From: Acorus gramineus
Taxonomy: Eukaryota > Streptophyta > Magnoliopsida > Acorales > Acoraceae
Length of the DNA stretch: 64,000 nt
Assembly (NCBI GenBank): GCA_030737835.1
Contig: CM060848.1
Span: forward strand, 7,834,063 to 7,898,062
Reading direction: 5' to 3'
Part shown: piece after piece, positions 11,795 through 22,370 of the stretch
Position numbering within the stretch: the first letter of the stretch is position 1
Layout of the letters: each line of letters starts with the position of its first letter
Position numbers and translations under genes: made by a program
Notes under the pieces: generated by a model
Told to the model about the DNA's origin: nothing
The model's input: the letters and a program-made list of their open reading frames with translations, nothing else
The model's database searches: none

Positions 11795-11915
11795 ATGTCC
11801 TTCCTAAAGCGTATACTGCTTTATTATAGCGTATACGTTTTTTAATGCACACATACGTGTTTAACATAGCACATACCTTTTTATCACAGCACATACCTTT
11901 TTATCATAATATATA
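11795..11915 (+). repeat. Intronic GCGTATAC/GCACATACC motif array
   Basis: Between two transposase exons, about six variants of (A/C)ATAGCGTATAC lie in 120 bases: AAAGCGTATAC, TTATAGCGTATAC, AACATAGCACATACC, ATCACAGCACATACC and weaker forms. All are in the transposase sense orientation. Confidence 0.7.
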
Positions 11916-11940
11916 TTATAATAAGTTCAATTTGTGAATC

Positions 11941-12105
11941 AGGGTGAAAGATTAAAAGTCTTTCAAAGATCAACTTATGAATCTAGTTTATGATTGTCTC
12001 ACCGTAAATGAATTTGAGGAGAGATGGGATAAAGTGATGGATGTATATGGTCTTCAAGAAAATACATGGTTGTCTTCTTTCTACGAGGACCGAGAACGTT
12101 GGGTG
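11941..12105 (+). pseudogene. MULE transposase third piece, cut by solo LTR A2
   Basis: This encodes NLVYDCLTVNEFEERWDKVMDVYGL and then WLSSFYEDRERWV, the segment of FAR1/MULE transposases just after the catalytic core. It stops at the GGGTG target duplication (12101-12105) of LTR A2. The next codons (PVYIRDTFWEGMSTTQ) resume at 15796 with no base lost, so A2 entered a frame still close to coding. Confidence 0.88.
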
Positions 12106-12647
12106 TGTCACGCCCCGGGCGTCCCCGAGACGCGGCAAGTGTATATAAAATATCAGAATCTACACAGGAGGTCAATAATATATCATACACAAGCAACCAA
12201 CATGACACACAGACAACAAAAGCAGGGCTGACATGATATATACACCAAATGCGGATAACTAAAGACTGAATCTGTAATCAAAACACACTACAGACTCCAT
12301 ACATAATCACATGTCCTGTGAGAGCCAATATACATACAAAGACATCCAAATACAACCAAATGCGTGCCCAAGCACGGAAAATAATACATACTGGCACAAG
12401 GGATGCTGATAGTCTCTGCAACTCGCGGGACGTGGCGCTACTCCGCTACTGATGAAGTCCCTCGGGGAGCTCCTCCTCCAGATCCAACTCAGATGACACT
12501 GAAGAAAAATATTGTGCGAGGGGTGAGCCACACGCTCAGTGAACGGCACAACCCATGCATCACAGACAATATTGACCACAACCAGATAAGTCTTAACATC
12601 CACTACCACATTACCAAAGCCACAAAAGATAACAAATCCTCAAACTA

Positions 12648-12838
12648 GTGGGTCGCTACCGCCAACCCACTACACCCTCACCCTCACCCTCAATGGGTGA
12701 CCAAGGATATTGGGACTAACTGCACAGAACCAGCGGGTCACTTCAGCCAACCCGCTACACCCTCACCCTCACCCTCAGGGGTGACCAAGGATATTGGGAC
12801 TTACAATCCAGTGGGTCGCCACATCGCCGGCCCACCAT

Positions 12839-12869
<31 letters not shown>

Positions 12870-12975
12870 ATAAGTGACCTAGGATGTTGGGACTTAACGG
12901 GCAGATAATCATCCATACACAATCCTGTGGGTCGCCGCATCGCCGGCCCACCATACCCTCACCCTCACCTCTCAA
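12648..12975 (-). repeat. Four-fold tandem G-tract plus hairpin units in LTR A2
   Basis: Four units of about 80-120 bases each hold a hairpin (arms at 12648/12665, 12733/12750, 12811/12828, 12927/12944), a CCCTCA-repeat tract and a GTGACC..GG.TATTGGGACT-type linker. Unit 1 has arms GTGGGT/ACCCAC and unit 2 has GCGGGT/ACCCGC, a paired change that keeps the stem. A1 has one such unit and A3 has two. Confidence 0.75.
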
Positions 12976-13874
12976 CAGGTGACCTAGGCTCTTGGGACTG
13001 GCTAGGGTGTTGGTCACCCTTGGTCCACCGATAGTCTCTCCTCACTCCGTAGGTCGTTTGGCCACTCCCACGTTCAGCACAGTCCTTCTACCAAATCAGG
13101 AGGCGCCTACTACTGGGAGCCCCTGCACGGGACAACCTGTCTAACGCTGAGGTAGTCTCTACACGGATCCAACGAAGGGAACAGAACAGCCTATCCATCG
13201 CATATGATCCACTCGGATCCGCAGACAGCACATCATAACAACACTAATGTTCTGAATTCCTCAGAACCCACCAGGGCGCATAACTAAGATGCGGGGAAAC
13301 ATGCATAAGGTTATAATAGGGTGGAATATCGTTGGGGAAAGAAACTCGGGAGGGCAGCGTGAGTTCCCGTTATAGGACACCCCGACAACCAAACAAGGAA
13401 CACGGTGTACCCTAACCCGGGTCTCACCGCTGTCCTCGCAAGGCCCCTCCCCAATAATATTCACTATAACATGCAATTTTAACGAATACTAGTATTTAAT
13501 TTAATAAATAAACTAGTAGGGCACATGCATCGGTCGGGCTTCCTAACATGGAACCAGGGGACATGCTGCATGGCTCATACACATATCCTAAGGGTGCAAG
13601 TCCCTAACATGCAAAGTCTAGGGTAACATGCATTCTACATTTAAATCATGCTCGCATGATATACATATTACACATGCCAATATCTATCCATGGTGCCCCA
13701 GGAGAGGTCGGTATACGCCCAAGTGCGTATAACACCTCTCTACTGGGTTGGATTGTCCCACTCACCGAAGTCCGGGTCGTCGCGCGACCGCTCGCCAAGA
13801 TCTGCAAGACAGGCATTTATACGGTGAGTAAAATCCACAATTACCCCAAAATACATTTAAAATACTCTAAAAAT

Positions 13875-15060
13875 ACCCAACACCCGGACAAACGTACATA
13901 CGGCACGTACGCACGCTAGCCCGAGCACTCCGGCTCACTCCCGAACCCACCGGGCAACCGCACGCACGGCCACCCGCCTCGGGCGCACAGCCGAGCCCCG
14001 GCCCGCGCGCCCGAACAGCCTGCCGAGCATCTGCCCGCAAGCCCCAGACACACTGCACGCCCGGGCGCACGCACGCGCCCGCCCGTGCGCACCGCGCGTC
14101 CGGCCCTAGGTGCACCCGCACGCATCGCGCCCCCGCGCAGCGCCCGCACGCACCCCCCGCCTGCACTGCGCCCCAGCGCAGCGCTCAAGACTGCCTGCCG
14201 CACGCCCTTGTGCCCCGCGCAGCACCCGCGCGCGCCCCGCGCACACCCCGCGCACACCACGCGAGCACGCCACACGCCCCGCGCGCCCAGCGCCTCGCCC
14301 CGCGCGCACCGCCAGCTCCGCCCCGCGCGCACCCTGCGCGCACCCTGCACGATGCCCCGCAGCGGTGCCCAGCGCCCAGCGCCCCAGCGCCCAGCGCCCA
14401 GCACCCTCGGCCAGCACCCGGTACCCGCGACCCAGCGCCCAGCACCCGGGACCCTCACCCAGCTTCCACGCGCACGCCCGCGCAACACGCGCCCAGCGCG
14501 CCTGGCAGCACGCGCCCAGCGCGCCTGCCAGCCTGCCCGCGCTGCTGCCCGCGTTGCCTGCCTGCGCGCGTCGCCGAGTGGCCCGAGCACCGCTCGCCTG
14601 CACGCCAGGGGCACTGCCCGCCTGATGCCCGAGCACCCCTGCCCTGCTCGCCTGCGCGCCCAGCCTGCTCGCCCGGCCTGCCAGCGCGCACAGCCACTGC
14701 CCGCAGCCAGCCTGCACTGCACACCTCCCTCTGCACCCCCCGAGCGCACGCCCGCGCGCGCGCACCCGCGCGCACGCGCTCGCGCGCCCAGCAAACTGGT
14801 GCACCTGCTCCCAGCCTACCCAGCTAACCCTGCCAGCCTGCCCAGCGCGCACGCCCAGCCCTGCTGGCCTCCAGCGCCAGTCGAGCGCCCGCACGCCCAG
14901 CCCTGCTGGCCCCCAGCACCGCCCGAGCGAACGCACGCGTGCACGCCCGCGCGCGCGCCCGCGCCAACCGCTGCGCCTGCACCCCGTGCGCTGCTGCCCT
15001 GCCCGAGACAGCAGCCCTGCCAGCCCGAGCTGCAACCCTGCCAGCCCGAGCTCCTCTTCC
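13875..15060 (-). repeat. Expanded CpG-rich domain of LTR A2
   Basis: About 1.2 kb of C-biased (plus strand) low-complexity GCGC/GCCC repeats, ending at the low-coordinate side in the palindromic ACATACGGCACGTACGCACG segment near 13890-13920. Overlapping frames of up to 429 codons on both strands carry only Ala/Arg/Pro/Gly-rich translations and are not genes. Confidence 0.75.
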
Positions 15061-15795
15061 ACCCACCTCCGACCACCACCACAGCCTCCGACCGCCTCCC
15101 ACAGCCCTCCGACGGCCACCCACCGCCGCCAACCTCCACCCAACCCCATTTCCACCCTCCTAGCATACATCTAGGCAAGAAAGAGAGGAAAAAGAGGCTT
15201 ACCAAGGGGAGGAAAGGAAATCCGGTTGCTCTCCGCGCACCGAAACCTCTCCCAATAGGTTTCCAACGCCCGGATCTACCTCCACCATCGAGATGGCTCA
15301 AAACAGAGGCGAAGAGAGGGCGGACGGACGGCCAAAACTCGCCGGAATTGGGATTTGAAACCACCGGGGTGTAGATCGGGACCCGATCTACACTTCCTAG
15401 GTTTTAACTTTTAAGGTTTGAGGGGTCTAAGGGCCTCAAACGGAAGAAAAACGGAGGAGAGGAGAGAGAGGGCTCAAGGTAGGGATGATGAATAGTGACA
15501 TGAGATATTTCTCACCCACCTTATATAGCCGGGTCACTTAAAAACCCAGATACGCCCCGAAACTGCGAAATTTTGGAAACGTTACCGGAATTCAACGAAA
15601 TTTTCGTGAGAGGTCTAAAATGGCACCAGGACACCAAATATGCAGTTAGATTTCCAATCGGAGTCCTCTAACTCAGGACGAGAGCTAATAGTCCAAAAAT
15701 TAGCGGTACCGATCGGAAATCGAAAAAAACGAAAAACTGCCAGAACGCTCCAACGGTTACCAGCAGGTTAAAAGTGACACATATATAACAGGGTG

Positions 15796-16640
15796 CCAGT
15801 TTACATTAGGGATACATTTTGGGAGGGGATGTCCACCACCCAACATAGCGAGAGCATGAATACATATTTTGATGATTATATTTTTTCAAAAACAAGTTTG
15901 AGTCAATTTGTTGCACAGTATGAGAATGCGTTAAAAAATAAGCATGAGAAGGAGGCCTTAGAGGACTTTACGTGCTTCCATAGTACCCCCCAACTTGTGT
16001 CATCAATGGAAATAGAAGAACAGATGGCGAAAATATACACAATTAATATATTTTGAAAGTTTCAAGAAGAACTCAAACAATTGATCCAATTGAATGCTCG
16101 GTGTGTATCAACAGGGGATAACAACATCATCAAATACGAGGTGATTGAGATGGTGAAGAGGCTGAATAGGCATTTGAAGTTGAGGTTGTTTTCTACCGAG
16201 GCACCAAAGAGATACAATGCATTTGTCGGTCATATGAATTTAGAGGGATACTTTGTCAACATCGTCGAAACGTTCTTCGAAATGAATTCGTGACGACTAT
16301 ACCTAAGAGGTATATTCTCCCTCAGTGGAGGAATGATTTCAAGCAGATTCATTCTTCATCCACTACTGGCACACTCGATCATCCAAACAAAGTAATGGAC
16401 TTGTTCAATTACTGTACAATTTGGGGATATGTACCATGCAAGAGGTCGTGGAGATGGTAAATTCATTTAAAGATGATTCAAAGTATGTTGCATCACTGTT
16501 TAGGAATCTAAAGACAAAAATGACTTACCATGTGTCTGGCAATTATCTTCGACCTTCATCAATTGGTAGCACACCTACGGAAGTTGATAAAATCCGACCA
16601 CCTTGAAGTTGTACAATCCAATAGTCACCCTCCAAGACGA
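15796..16640 (+). pseudogene. MULE/FAR1 transposase C-terminal part
   Basis: It opens with PVYIRDTFWEGMSTTQHSES and NTYFDDYIFSKTSLSQFVAQYENAL, the strongly conserved post-catalytic block of FAR1-family MULE transposases. YNAFVGHMNLEGYF-like and IPKRYILPQWRNDF blocks follow, the latter after a frame change near 16290. Only traces of the C-terminal SWIM-type zinc finger region (CxCxxF ... CxHxL) are left; I could not place its ligands. Further frame breaks lie near 16057, 16290 and 16430. Confidence 0.85.
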
Positions 16641-16811
16641 GGTTGAAATCCAGGACTGAAGTTGTATACAACAAAAAGAAGAAAATAACTGTAAGTATAT
16701 TATCTGTTCGGGCGCTTTGTGTAGCACATGCTTTCTTAGGTAGCACATAACTGCGTTGCTGATAATTCCCCCCACCGTTGTGCAGCAAACAAAGAAGAAT
16801 GATAAACATGT

Positions 16812-17131
16812 ACCATCAACGCAAAACTCTACACCAATGCAGGTCAATGTACAGTCAACTCATGAGAGAATGAATCAATGTGCACCATCAATGTGGTCCA
16901 CCGTCGATGCATATGCTGATAGCGAGTTTGATTGTTGGCTTGAATCCCAAGTTCCTCAGTTAACCATTGTACCATCAACGCAAAACTCTACGCCAAATGC
17001 AGGTCAATGTACAGTCAACTCAGGAGAGCATGAATTAATGTGCACCATCAATGTGGTCCACCGTCGATGCATATGCTGATGGTGAGTTTGATCGATGACT
17101 TGAATCCCAAGTTCCTCAGTTAACCATTGTA
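16812..17131 (+). repeat. Direct tandem duplication, 159-bp unit
   Basis: Two nearly identical units, 16812-16970 and 16971-17131, both start ACCATCAACGCAAAACTC and end in TTAACCATTGT. About ten differences were seen by eye, so the duplication is fairly old. It lies after an intron-like segment (GTAAGTATATT near 16691, acceptor CAG near 16784), in or after the last transposase exon. Confidence 0.8.
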
Positions 17132-17600
17132 GTAAAATGTAAAATTTGTGTACTTTATTAAATTTATATACAAATTACATCAGAATACAAAATGATTGTC
17201 GGTTTGGTAAAAAATGACTATATCATCATATAATACACCACTATATGAAAAGTTAGCTTGTACGCTATTAACATAGTGTGTACGCATTAATTTTAGCATA
17301 TACTAATATAACAAAGCATATACGATCTTACTATATTGTGTATTCGTTAATTGTAGCATATACTAACATAACAAATCATATATGATCTTACCATAGCGTA
17401 TACTCATTTGACATAGTGTACTTGATTAACATAATGTATCCTTATCTAACATAACTATATATATTACCACCACAATGCAAGAATGATAAAAACCTCAAAA
17501 AACACATTCGTATTATAAAACCATCAAAACACATGTTTCGATACTGCATATACTATGAAAATTGTATCATGATTGTTTATACACATCACCAACCCAGCAC
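17132..17600. repeat. AT-rich region between the convergent MULE genes, with motif copies
   Basis: No gene. At least six variants of TAACATAGCGTATAC (for example CCATAGCGTATAC near 17391 and AACATAGTGTGTACGC near 17270) are scattered over 17230-17460, mostly in the transposase sense. This is the 3' flank of both genes. Confidence 0.55.
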
Positions 17601-17619
17601 ACACGTTTATACAATAAAA

Positions 17620-18042
17620 ATAACCATATCAAACAGGTTCGCCAAATAAAAAACGAGCGGTGATTTTAGCTCAAAGGAAGTCCATGTCATGCTCACTGGA
17701 AAGGTAGAATTCGCGTCGCTAGAACACACAGTCCATCCAATGTGACACGAAGACGCCACAATCCTGCCCACTTTTTTGGGTTGGACACCAGCGATTCTCA
17801 TTCACCTTGAATGCTGATGTATCCTTCTGGTAACTCTTCAACAACCCACCTGCGCATCCTGATAACATGGAAAATGGAATTTAGGCGACATTATGTATTA
17901 ATATTGGGGAATCTGAAAGTTAAGTGCAACATGTACCACTTGTTTGGCGTACGTGTAGTGCCTAGGGTTGCGGGTGGAGTTAAATACATCGTATGTGTTC
18001 TTCACTCTGTCCAAGACCAGCAACAATCAGTGATAGTCGTGC
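17620..18042 (-). pseudogene. Ulp1-type (C48) peptidase, catalytic C-terminal part
   Basis: On the minus strand the codons after the CGTGC target site give the catalytic-His block (H, then LLLVLDRVKNTYDVFNS, where a stop replaces the Trp expected after His). Further on, at about 17795-17745, comes QKSGQDCGVFVSHWMDC, the active-site Cys motif QxxGxDCGxF of Ulp1/SENP peptidases. An intron-like segment separates the two, and stops follow. In plants such genes travel with Kaonashi-type MULEs; their role in transposition is not established. The 5' part of this gene lies beyond solo LTR A3, at 21072-22370. Confidence 0.82.
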
Positions 18043-21000
18043 TGTCACGCCCCAGGGCGGCCGTCCCCGGGACGCGGCAAGTGTATACATGATATCAGCA
18101 GTCTATACAGGAGATCAATAAAATACTCTAAACAACAACTAAAATGCTAAAATGACAACACAGACAAAAGCAGGGCTGACATGATATATACACCAATAGC
18201 GGAAGCTAAAAGACTGAATCTGTAATCCAAAAACATACTACAGACTCGATACATAATCAACTGTCCTGTAAGAGCCAATATACACAAATACATCCAAATA
18301 CAATCCAAACTGGGTGCCCAAGCACGGAAATATATACATACAGTCAAGAAGGATGCTGATGGCCTCTAAAACTCGCGGAACGTGGCGCTACTCCGCTACT
18401 GGTGCAGTCTCTCAGGGAGCTCCTCCTTCAAGTCCGCCTCAGTAATCACTGGAGAAAAATATTATGCGAGGGGTGAGCCACACGCTCAGTGAATAGCATA
18501 ACCCATGCATCACAATTTATATTAACCACAAATAATCAAATCAAAAGCCTCAAAGTGGAAGGAACTACACAAATCCAGTGGGTCGCTACATCGCCGAACC
18601 ACCACACCCTCACCCTCACCCCTCAATAGGTGACATAGGATATTGGGACTTACTAAGCTGTTAATCATCCATACACAAATCCAGTGGGTCGCTACATCGT
18701 CGACCCACCACACCCTCACCCTCACCCTCACCCCTCAATATGGTGACATAGGATATTGGGACTGACTAGGCTGTTGGTCACCCTTGGTCCACCGATAGTC
18801 TCTCCTCCACTCCGTAGCCGCTTGGCCACTCCCACATTCAGCACAGTCTGTCCCAAATCAGGAGGTGCCTACTGATGGGAGCCCTCTCACGGGACGGCCT
18901 TTCTAACGCTGGGGTAGTCTCTACACGGATCCAACGAAGGGAATAGAACAGCCTATCCATACGCATATGATCCACTCGGATCCGCCGACAACACATCTCA
19001 ACAACTCTAATGTCATGAATTCTTCAGAATTCCTCCAGGGCGCATAACCAAGATGCGGGGAACATATATGATAATAATGAGGAAAAGAAACCTTGGGAGG
19101 GCAACCTGAGGTCCCGATATAGGACATCCCGATAACCAAACAAGGAACACGGAGTACCCTAGCCCGGGTCTCAATGTTGACCTCGCAAGGCCCCCTAATA
19201 TTCCCCAAGGCATACTAATAGACATATGCTCGCATTTAATTTAATAAATCAAACTAGTAGGACACATGCATAGGTCGAGGCTTTCCTAGCATGAAAACAT
19301 GGTGACAGGATGCATGGCTCTTACACATATTCTAAGGGTGCAAGTCCCTATCATACAAAGTCTAGGGTAGCATGCATACTACATATTAATCATGCTAGCA
19401 TAGATTACATATTAATTAGGTTAATATTTACTATGGTGCCCCAAGGGAGGGCGGTATACGCCCAAGTGCATATAGCGCCTCCCAACTGGGTTGGGTTGTC
19501 CCACTCACCGATAGTCGGGTCGTCGCGCGACCGTCCGTCAAGATCTGCAAAATAGGGTAATCAATTCGGTGAGTAAAATACACAATAAATACCAAAAATA
19601 CTCTAAAAATACACAACACTCGGGCAAACGTACATACGGCCCGTATGCACGCGAGCCCGAGCACCCTGACTCACCCGAACCTCCGGGCAGCCGTATGTAC
19701 GGCCACCCGCCCCGAGCGCCCAGCCGAGCCCCGGCCCGCGCGCCCAGCGCACTTCTGAGCCCCCCCCGCCCGCACGTTCAGACACTCTGTCGAGTCCCCC
19801 CCCGGGTGCACCGCGCGCTCACTGCGCCCCAGCGTAGCAACCCGCGCGCACACCCGCACACCCTGCGCCCCAGCACCTCACCCCGCTCACACCCCGCGCC
19901 CACCACCGGCTCGCCTCACCGTGCGCGCACAGCACGCCTGCGCCTCTGCGCAGCGCTCCGCACGCACGGCGCGCACGCGGCCCCGCGCGCAGCACCCGCA
20001 CGCGGCCCCGCGAGCACGGCACGCACTGCGCCTCTGCGCAGCGCCCCGCGCGCACGCCCGTGCACGGCGCCCAGCGCGCAGCTCCTGCACGCTCCTGCTC
20101 CACCCACGCGCACGCCCGCGTGCCATGCCAGACTGCTCTGCCCGCCCTGCCTGCCAACCCGCCTGCCTGTGCTGCCTGCGCTGCCAGCCTACCCGAGCCG
20201 GCCTGCCATCTTGCCCGAGCCACCCTACCACCTCTCCGACGGCCACCAATGGCCACCCACCCCACCAACAGCCACCCATACTCAAAACCACCCCCCTAAC
20301 ATGCATCTAAGCAAGAAAAGGAAGGGAAGGGGATCGGGAGCTCTTCGTGCACCGAAACACCTCCTCAAGGACCACCACCACCAAGATCTCCTTCAGCCCT
20401 CAAGGTGGCTGAAATCAGAGGAGAAAAGAGGGTAAGAGAAGGGGTCATACACGTGGGAACTCGAATCCCAGACCACCGGTGGATAGATCAGGAGCTCACC
20501 TTATCTTTCTCTTCTTTGGGTTTTGGGATCCAAGCCCTCTAGCTAGGTCCAAAGGTGGAAAAAGAGAGAGGGGAGAGAGAAATTTGGGTGGAGAAGATGA
20601 TGAATAGTGGGGGGAGAAGATATTTTAGCTCACTTATAAGTTAACTCCCACTTAGATTAGGCTAACTAGGTTTAATTAGGGTTTAAGAGAGGATTAGTGA
20701 GGTTTAAGTGAGCTTTGACTTGGGTCAACCCAACCACACAAAAAAACAAAAGGGGTTGACCAAGTCATGGGCCCACTTTGACCAAGTCAAGTCTCCCAAT
20801 GACTTCTCGCTCGGTCAAAACCCGGATACGCCCCGGAACTGTGAAATTCTGAAACGTTACCGGAATTCGATGAAATTTTCGTGAGTGGCTTGAAATGGCA
20901 CCAGGACACATAATATGCAGTTAGATTTTCAATCGGAGTCCTCAAACTCAGGATGATAGCCAACAGTCCAAAATTTTTGCGGTTCCGATCGAAAAACGAA

Positions 21001-21066
21001 AAAACTCAAAAACTGCCAGAATGCTCCAATGGTTACCAGAAGGCTAAAAGTGACACATATATAACA
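18043..21066 (-). mobile_element. Solo LTR A3 (3,024 bp), reversed, in the Ulp1 gene
   Basis: In reverse orientation the LTR runs from TGTTATATATG (ending at 21066) to GGGCGTGACA (at 18043). It is flanked by perfect CGTGC duplications (18038-18042, 21067-21071). It holds two G-tract/hairpin units (18577-18640, 18684-18735), a CpG-rich domain (about 19620-20220), and a W-box-rich 5' block (about 20719-20825). It is close in sequence to A1 and A2. It splits the exon carrying the catalytic His of the Ulp1 gene. Confidence 0.9.
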
Positions 21067-21477
21067 CGTGCCACAGAGGAAACACAATCTTCCCCACCCC
21101 TCCAAGTTCATCATGCTTGAAGCACTACTCCTCTAGGAATTTCAGGGCCTAGTCTGCCCCAAGTTTAATCATATGCTGTGTTTAAAACATATCTACGTTA
21201 GAAAATCATCTAGTATATACCACTAGAAGGACAAACCACGAAAGGAAAAAAAAGGATATACGCACGTTTGAAGTGGACTTTACAAACTTCATCTTGTCCA
21301 CAGGGTCATGCATACGCTCTCTATGGGCGAACATCAACCCTAGGCCATCGATGACCTCTTCTCTGAGCCAATCATTTCCAATCACCGGAAACAGGTCTAG
21401 CCTTCTCACGTCAACATCTTCTGATTTCCAGACCACAGCACTACAAGGCAAGAAGTTTGCAAATTGTAAATAAGAAA

Positions 21478-21556
21478 GTATACGCTATATTAGATTAGTA
21501 TACGCTATGTTATAACAGTATACGCTATGTTAGTTACATATACGCTATGTTAGCAT
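21478..21556 (-). repeat. Intronic TAACATAGCGTATAC array in the Ulp1 gene (intron 3)
   Basis: Four near-perfect copies are spaced about 20 bases apart inside the 21642-21441 intron. On the plus strand they read GTATACGCTATATTA, GTATACGCTATGTTA (twice) and ATACGCTATGTTA. They are in the sense of the minus-strand gene. A second cluster of three to four lies at 22145-22225 in the upstream intron. Confidence 0.85.
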
Positions 21557-22244
21557 TATGTACGCGATTTCAGGAAAATGTCACAGATTTGTAAGACTAC
21601 TATTGGAAAATAGCATTAAACAGGAGAATATATCAAACTAACTTGTTCATTTTAAGCTGCAAGAATTCCAAAATGATCCGACATTCTTCATCTGAAATCG
21701 CCGATTTGAATGGGAAATTCTACAAAAGTAAAAGAAGGATGTTTATTCTAAGTTAAACGAATAGACGTATCACAGCACCGAAGGTATAGAATGTTACGTA
21801 CATCGATCAGTGCCGGTTTTACTTCCTTATACACAGGCTTTTGTTCTTCCGCTTCCTTCTTCGACAACTCTATGACCTTCTGGAGTTCTATGTCGTCTTT
21901 GTCTAGATCTTGGACTATCTTTGTTTTCTTTGGTTTTTTCAATTGAACTTTTGGGATTGCAGAAGGGTTAGCTCTAGTCCTTCGTCCTTGTACAATGACC
22001 TCCTTTACAGACTTTGCGGTCTCCCCCTTTATTGTACTGCCCCTTCCAGTTCTTATTTTTCTGGGGATCGTTTTCTCGCTCGGCTCCAATATCAGACGGA
22101 CTGTCCAATATTTTATTTATAAGAAGATATACTTTTATAATAAGACATACAATATGTTAGAATAGTGTACGCTATGTTAGTATCGTATACGCTATGAAAG
22201 AACAGTATACGCTTTGTTATAACGTTATCTATAAATGTATAACT

Positions 22245-22368
22245 TGCTTTTGTTGCTGCTGCTTCTACTTCTGCTGTTGTTGATGGTGCTGCTATTGCTG
22301 TTGCTGGTGCTTCTACTGCTCTTGTTGTTGCTGGTGCTAGTGCTTCTGCTGGTGCTGGTGTTGCTGGC
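22245..22368 (-). repeat. Imperfect GCT/GTT trinucleotide repeat
   Basis: About 120 bases of (GCT, TCT, GTT)n on the plus strand, giving Ala/Thr/Glu-rich or Ser/Asn-rich frames on the minus strand. It may be a coding low-complexity linker at the start of the Ulp1 gene, or simply a microsatellite next to the LTR G junction. Confidence 0.6.
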
Positions 22369-22370
22369 AA

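Larger units (their letters stand above)
12106..15790 (-). mobile_element. Solo LTR A2 (3,685 bp), reversed, in MULE transposase
   Basis: In reverse orientation the LTR runs from TGTTATATATG (ending at 15790) to GGGGCGTGACA (at 12106). It is flanked by perfect GGGTG duplications (12101-12105, 15791-15795). It is longer than A1 for two reasons: its CpG-rich domain is about 1.2 kb (about 13875-15060), and the G-tract/hairpin unit is repeated in tandem (12648-12970). It has no internal region and no protein. It inserted independently of A1, as a different target site and opposite strand show. Confidence 0.9.
7571..22370. mobile_element. Old Mutator-like element (FAR1/MULE transposase plus Ulp1 protease), broken by three solo LTRs
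   Basis: A plus-strand gene (7671-about 16640) encodes a FAR1-type zinc-binding domain and a MULE transposase. A minus-strand gene (22370-about 17620) encodes a Ulp1/C48 peptidase. They run toward each other, with a motif-rich AT tract between. Plant MULEs carrying Ulp1-like genes (the Kaonashi type) are established; this pairing is why I call it a MULE rather than a domesticated FAR1-related gene. Three LTRs of one family interrupt it at 8206, 12106 and 18043. Without them the element would be roughly 5 kb. Terminal inverted repeats were not found: the left end is fuzzy, and the right end is lost where the reversed LTR G begins. It cannot be functional. Confidence 0.7.
21072..22370 (-). pseudogene. 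Ulp1-type peptidase gene, 5' exons
   Basis: Minus-strand exons with good splice signals can be placed. There is an Ala/Thr-rich first piece (about 22370-22240), then about 22100-21802 (Lys-rich, with a DLDKDDIELQKVIELSKKE coiled segment), 21719-21643 (FPFKSAISDEECRIILEFL), 21440-21265 (LFPVIGNDWLREEVIDGLGL, the Ulp1 N-lobe WLxDxxI pattern), and 21132-21067, which runs into LTR A3. Introns start GT and end AG at 21801/21720, 21642/21441 and 21264/21133. Two introns are filled with the TAACATAGCGTATAC motif in sense orientation. The 5' end is lost where LTR G begins at about 22371. The frame is open over most of this part. Confidence 0.75.

Noticed and set aside
12657-12975. Telomere-like CCCTCA repeats
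   Set aside because: Plant telomere units are CCCTAAA. These are the complement of the LTR G-tract and occur in tandem only with the hairpin unit.
14085-15374. 429-codon open frame, with 354- and 292-codon frames on the opposite strand
   Set aside because: All lie in the CpG-rich domain of LTR A2. The translations are Ala/Arg/Pro/Gly low complexity in every frame, as expected from GC-rich repeats with few stops.
7671-16640. Intact host FAR1-related transcription factor gene
   Set aside because: Frameshifts, stops and two large LTR insertions make it non-functional, and the linked Ulp1 gene favours a MULE origin.
22113-22370. 85-codon Ala-rich frame as a separate gene
   Set aside because: Made by the trinucleotide repeat; at most it is the low-complexity first exon of the Ulp1-type gene.
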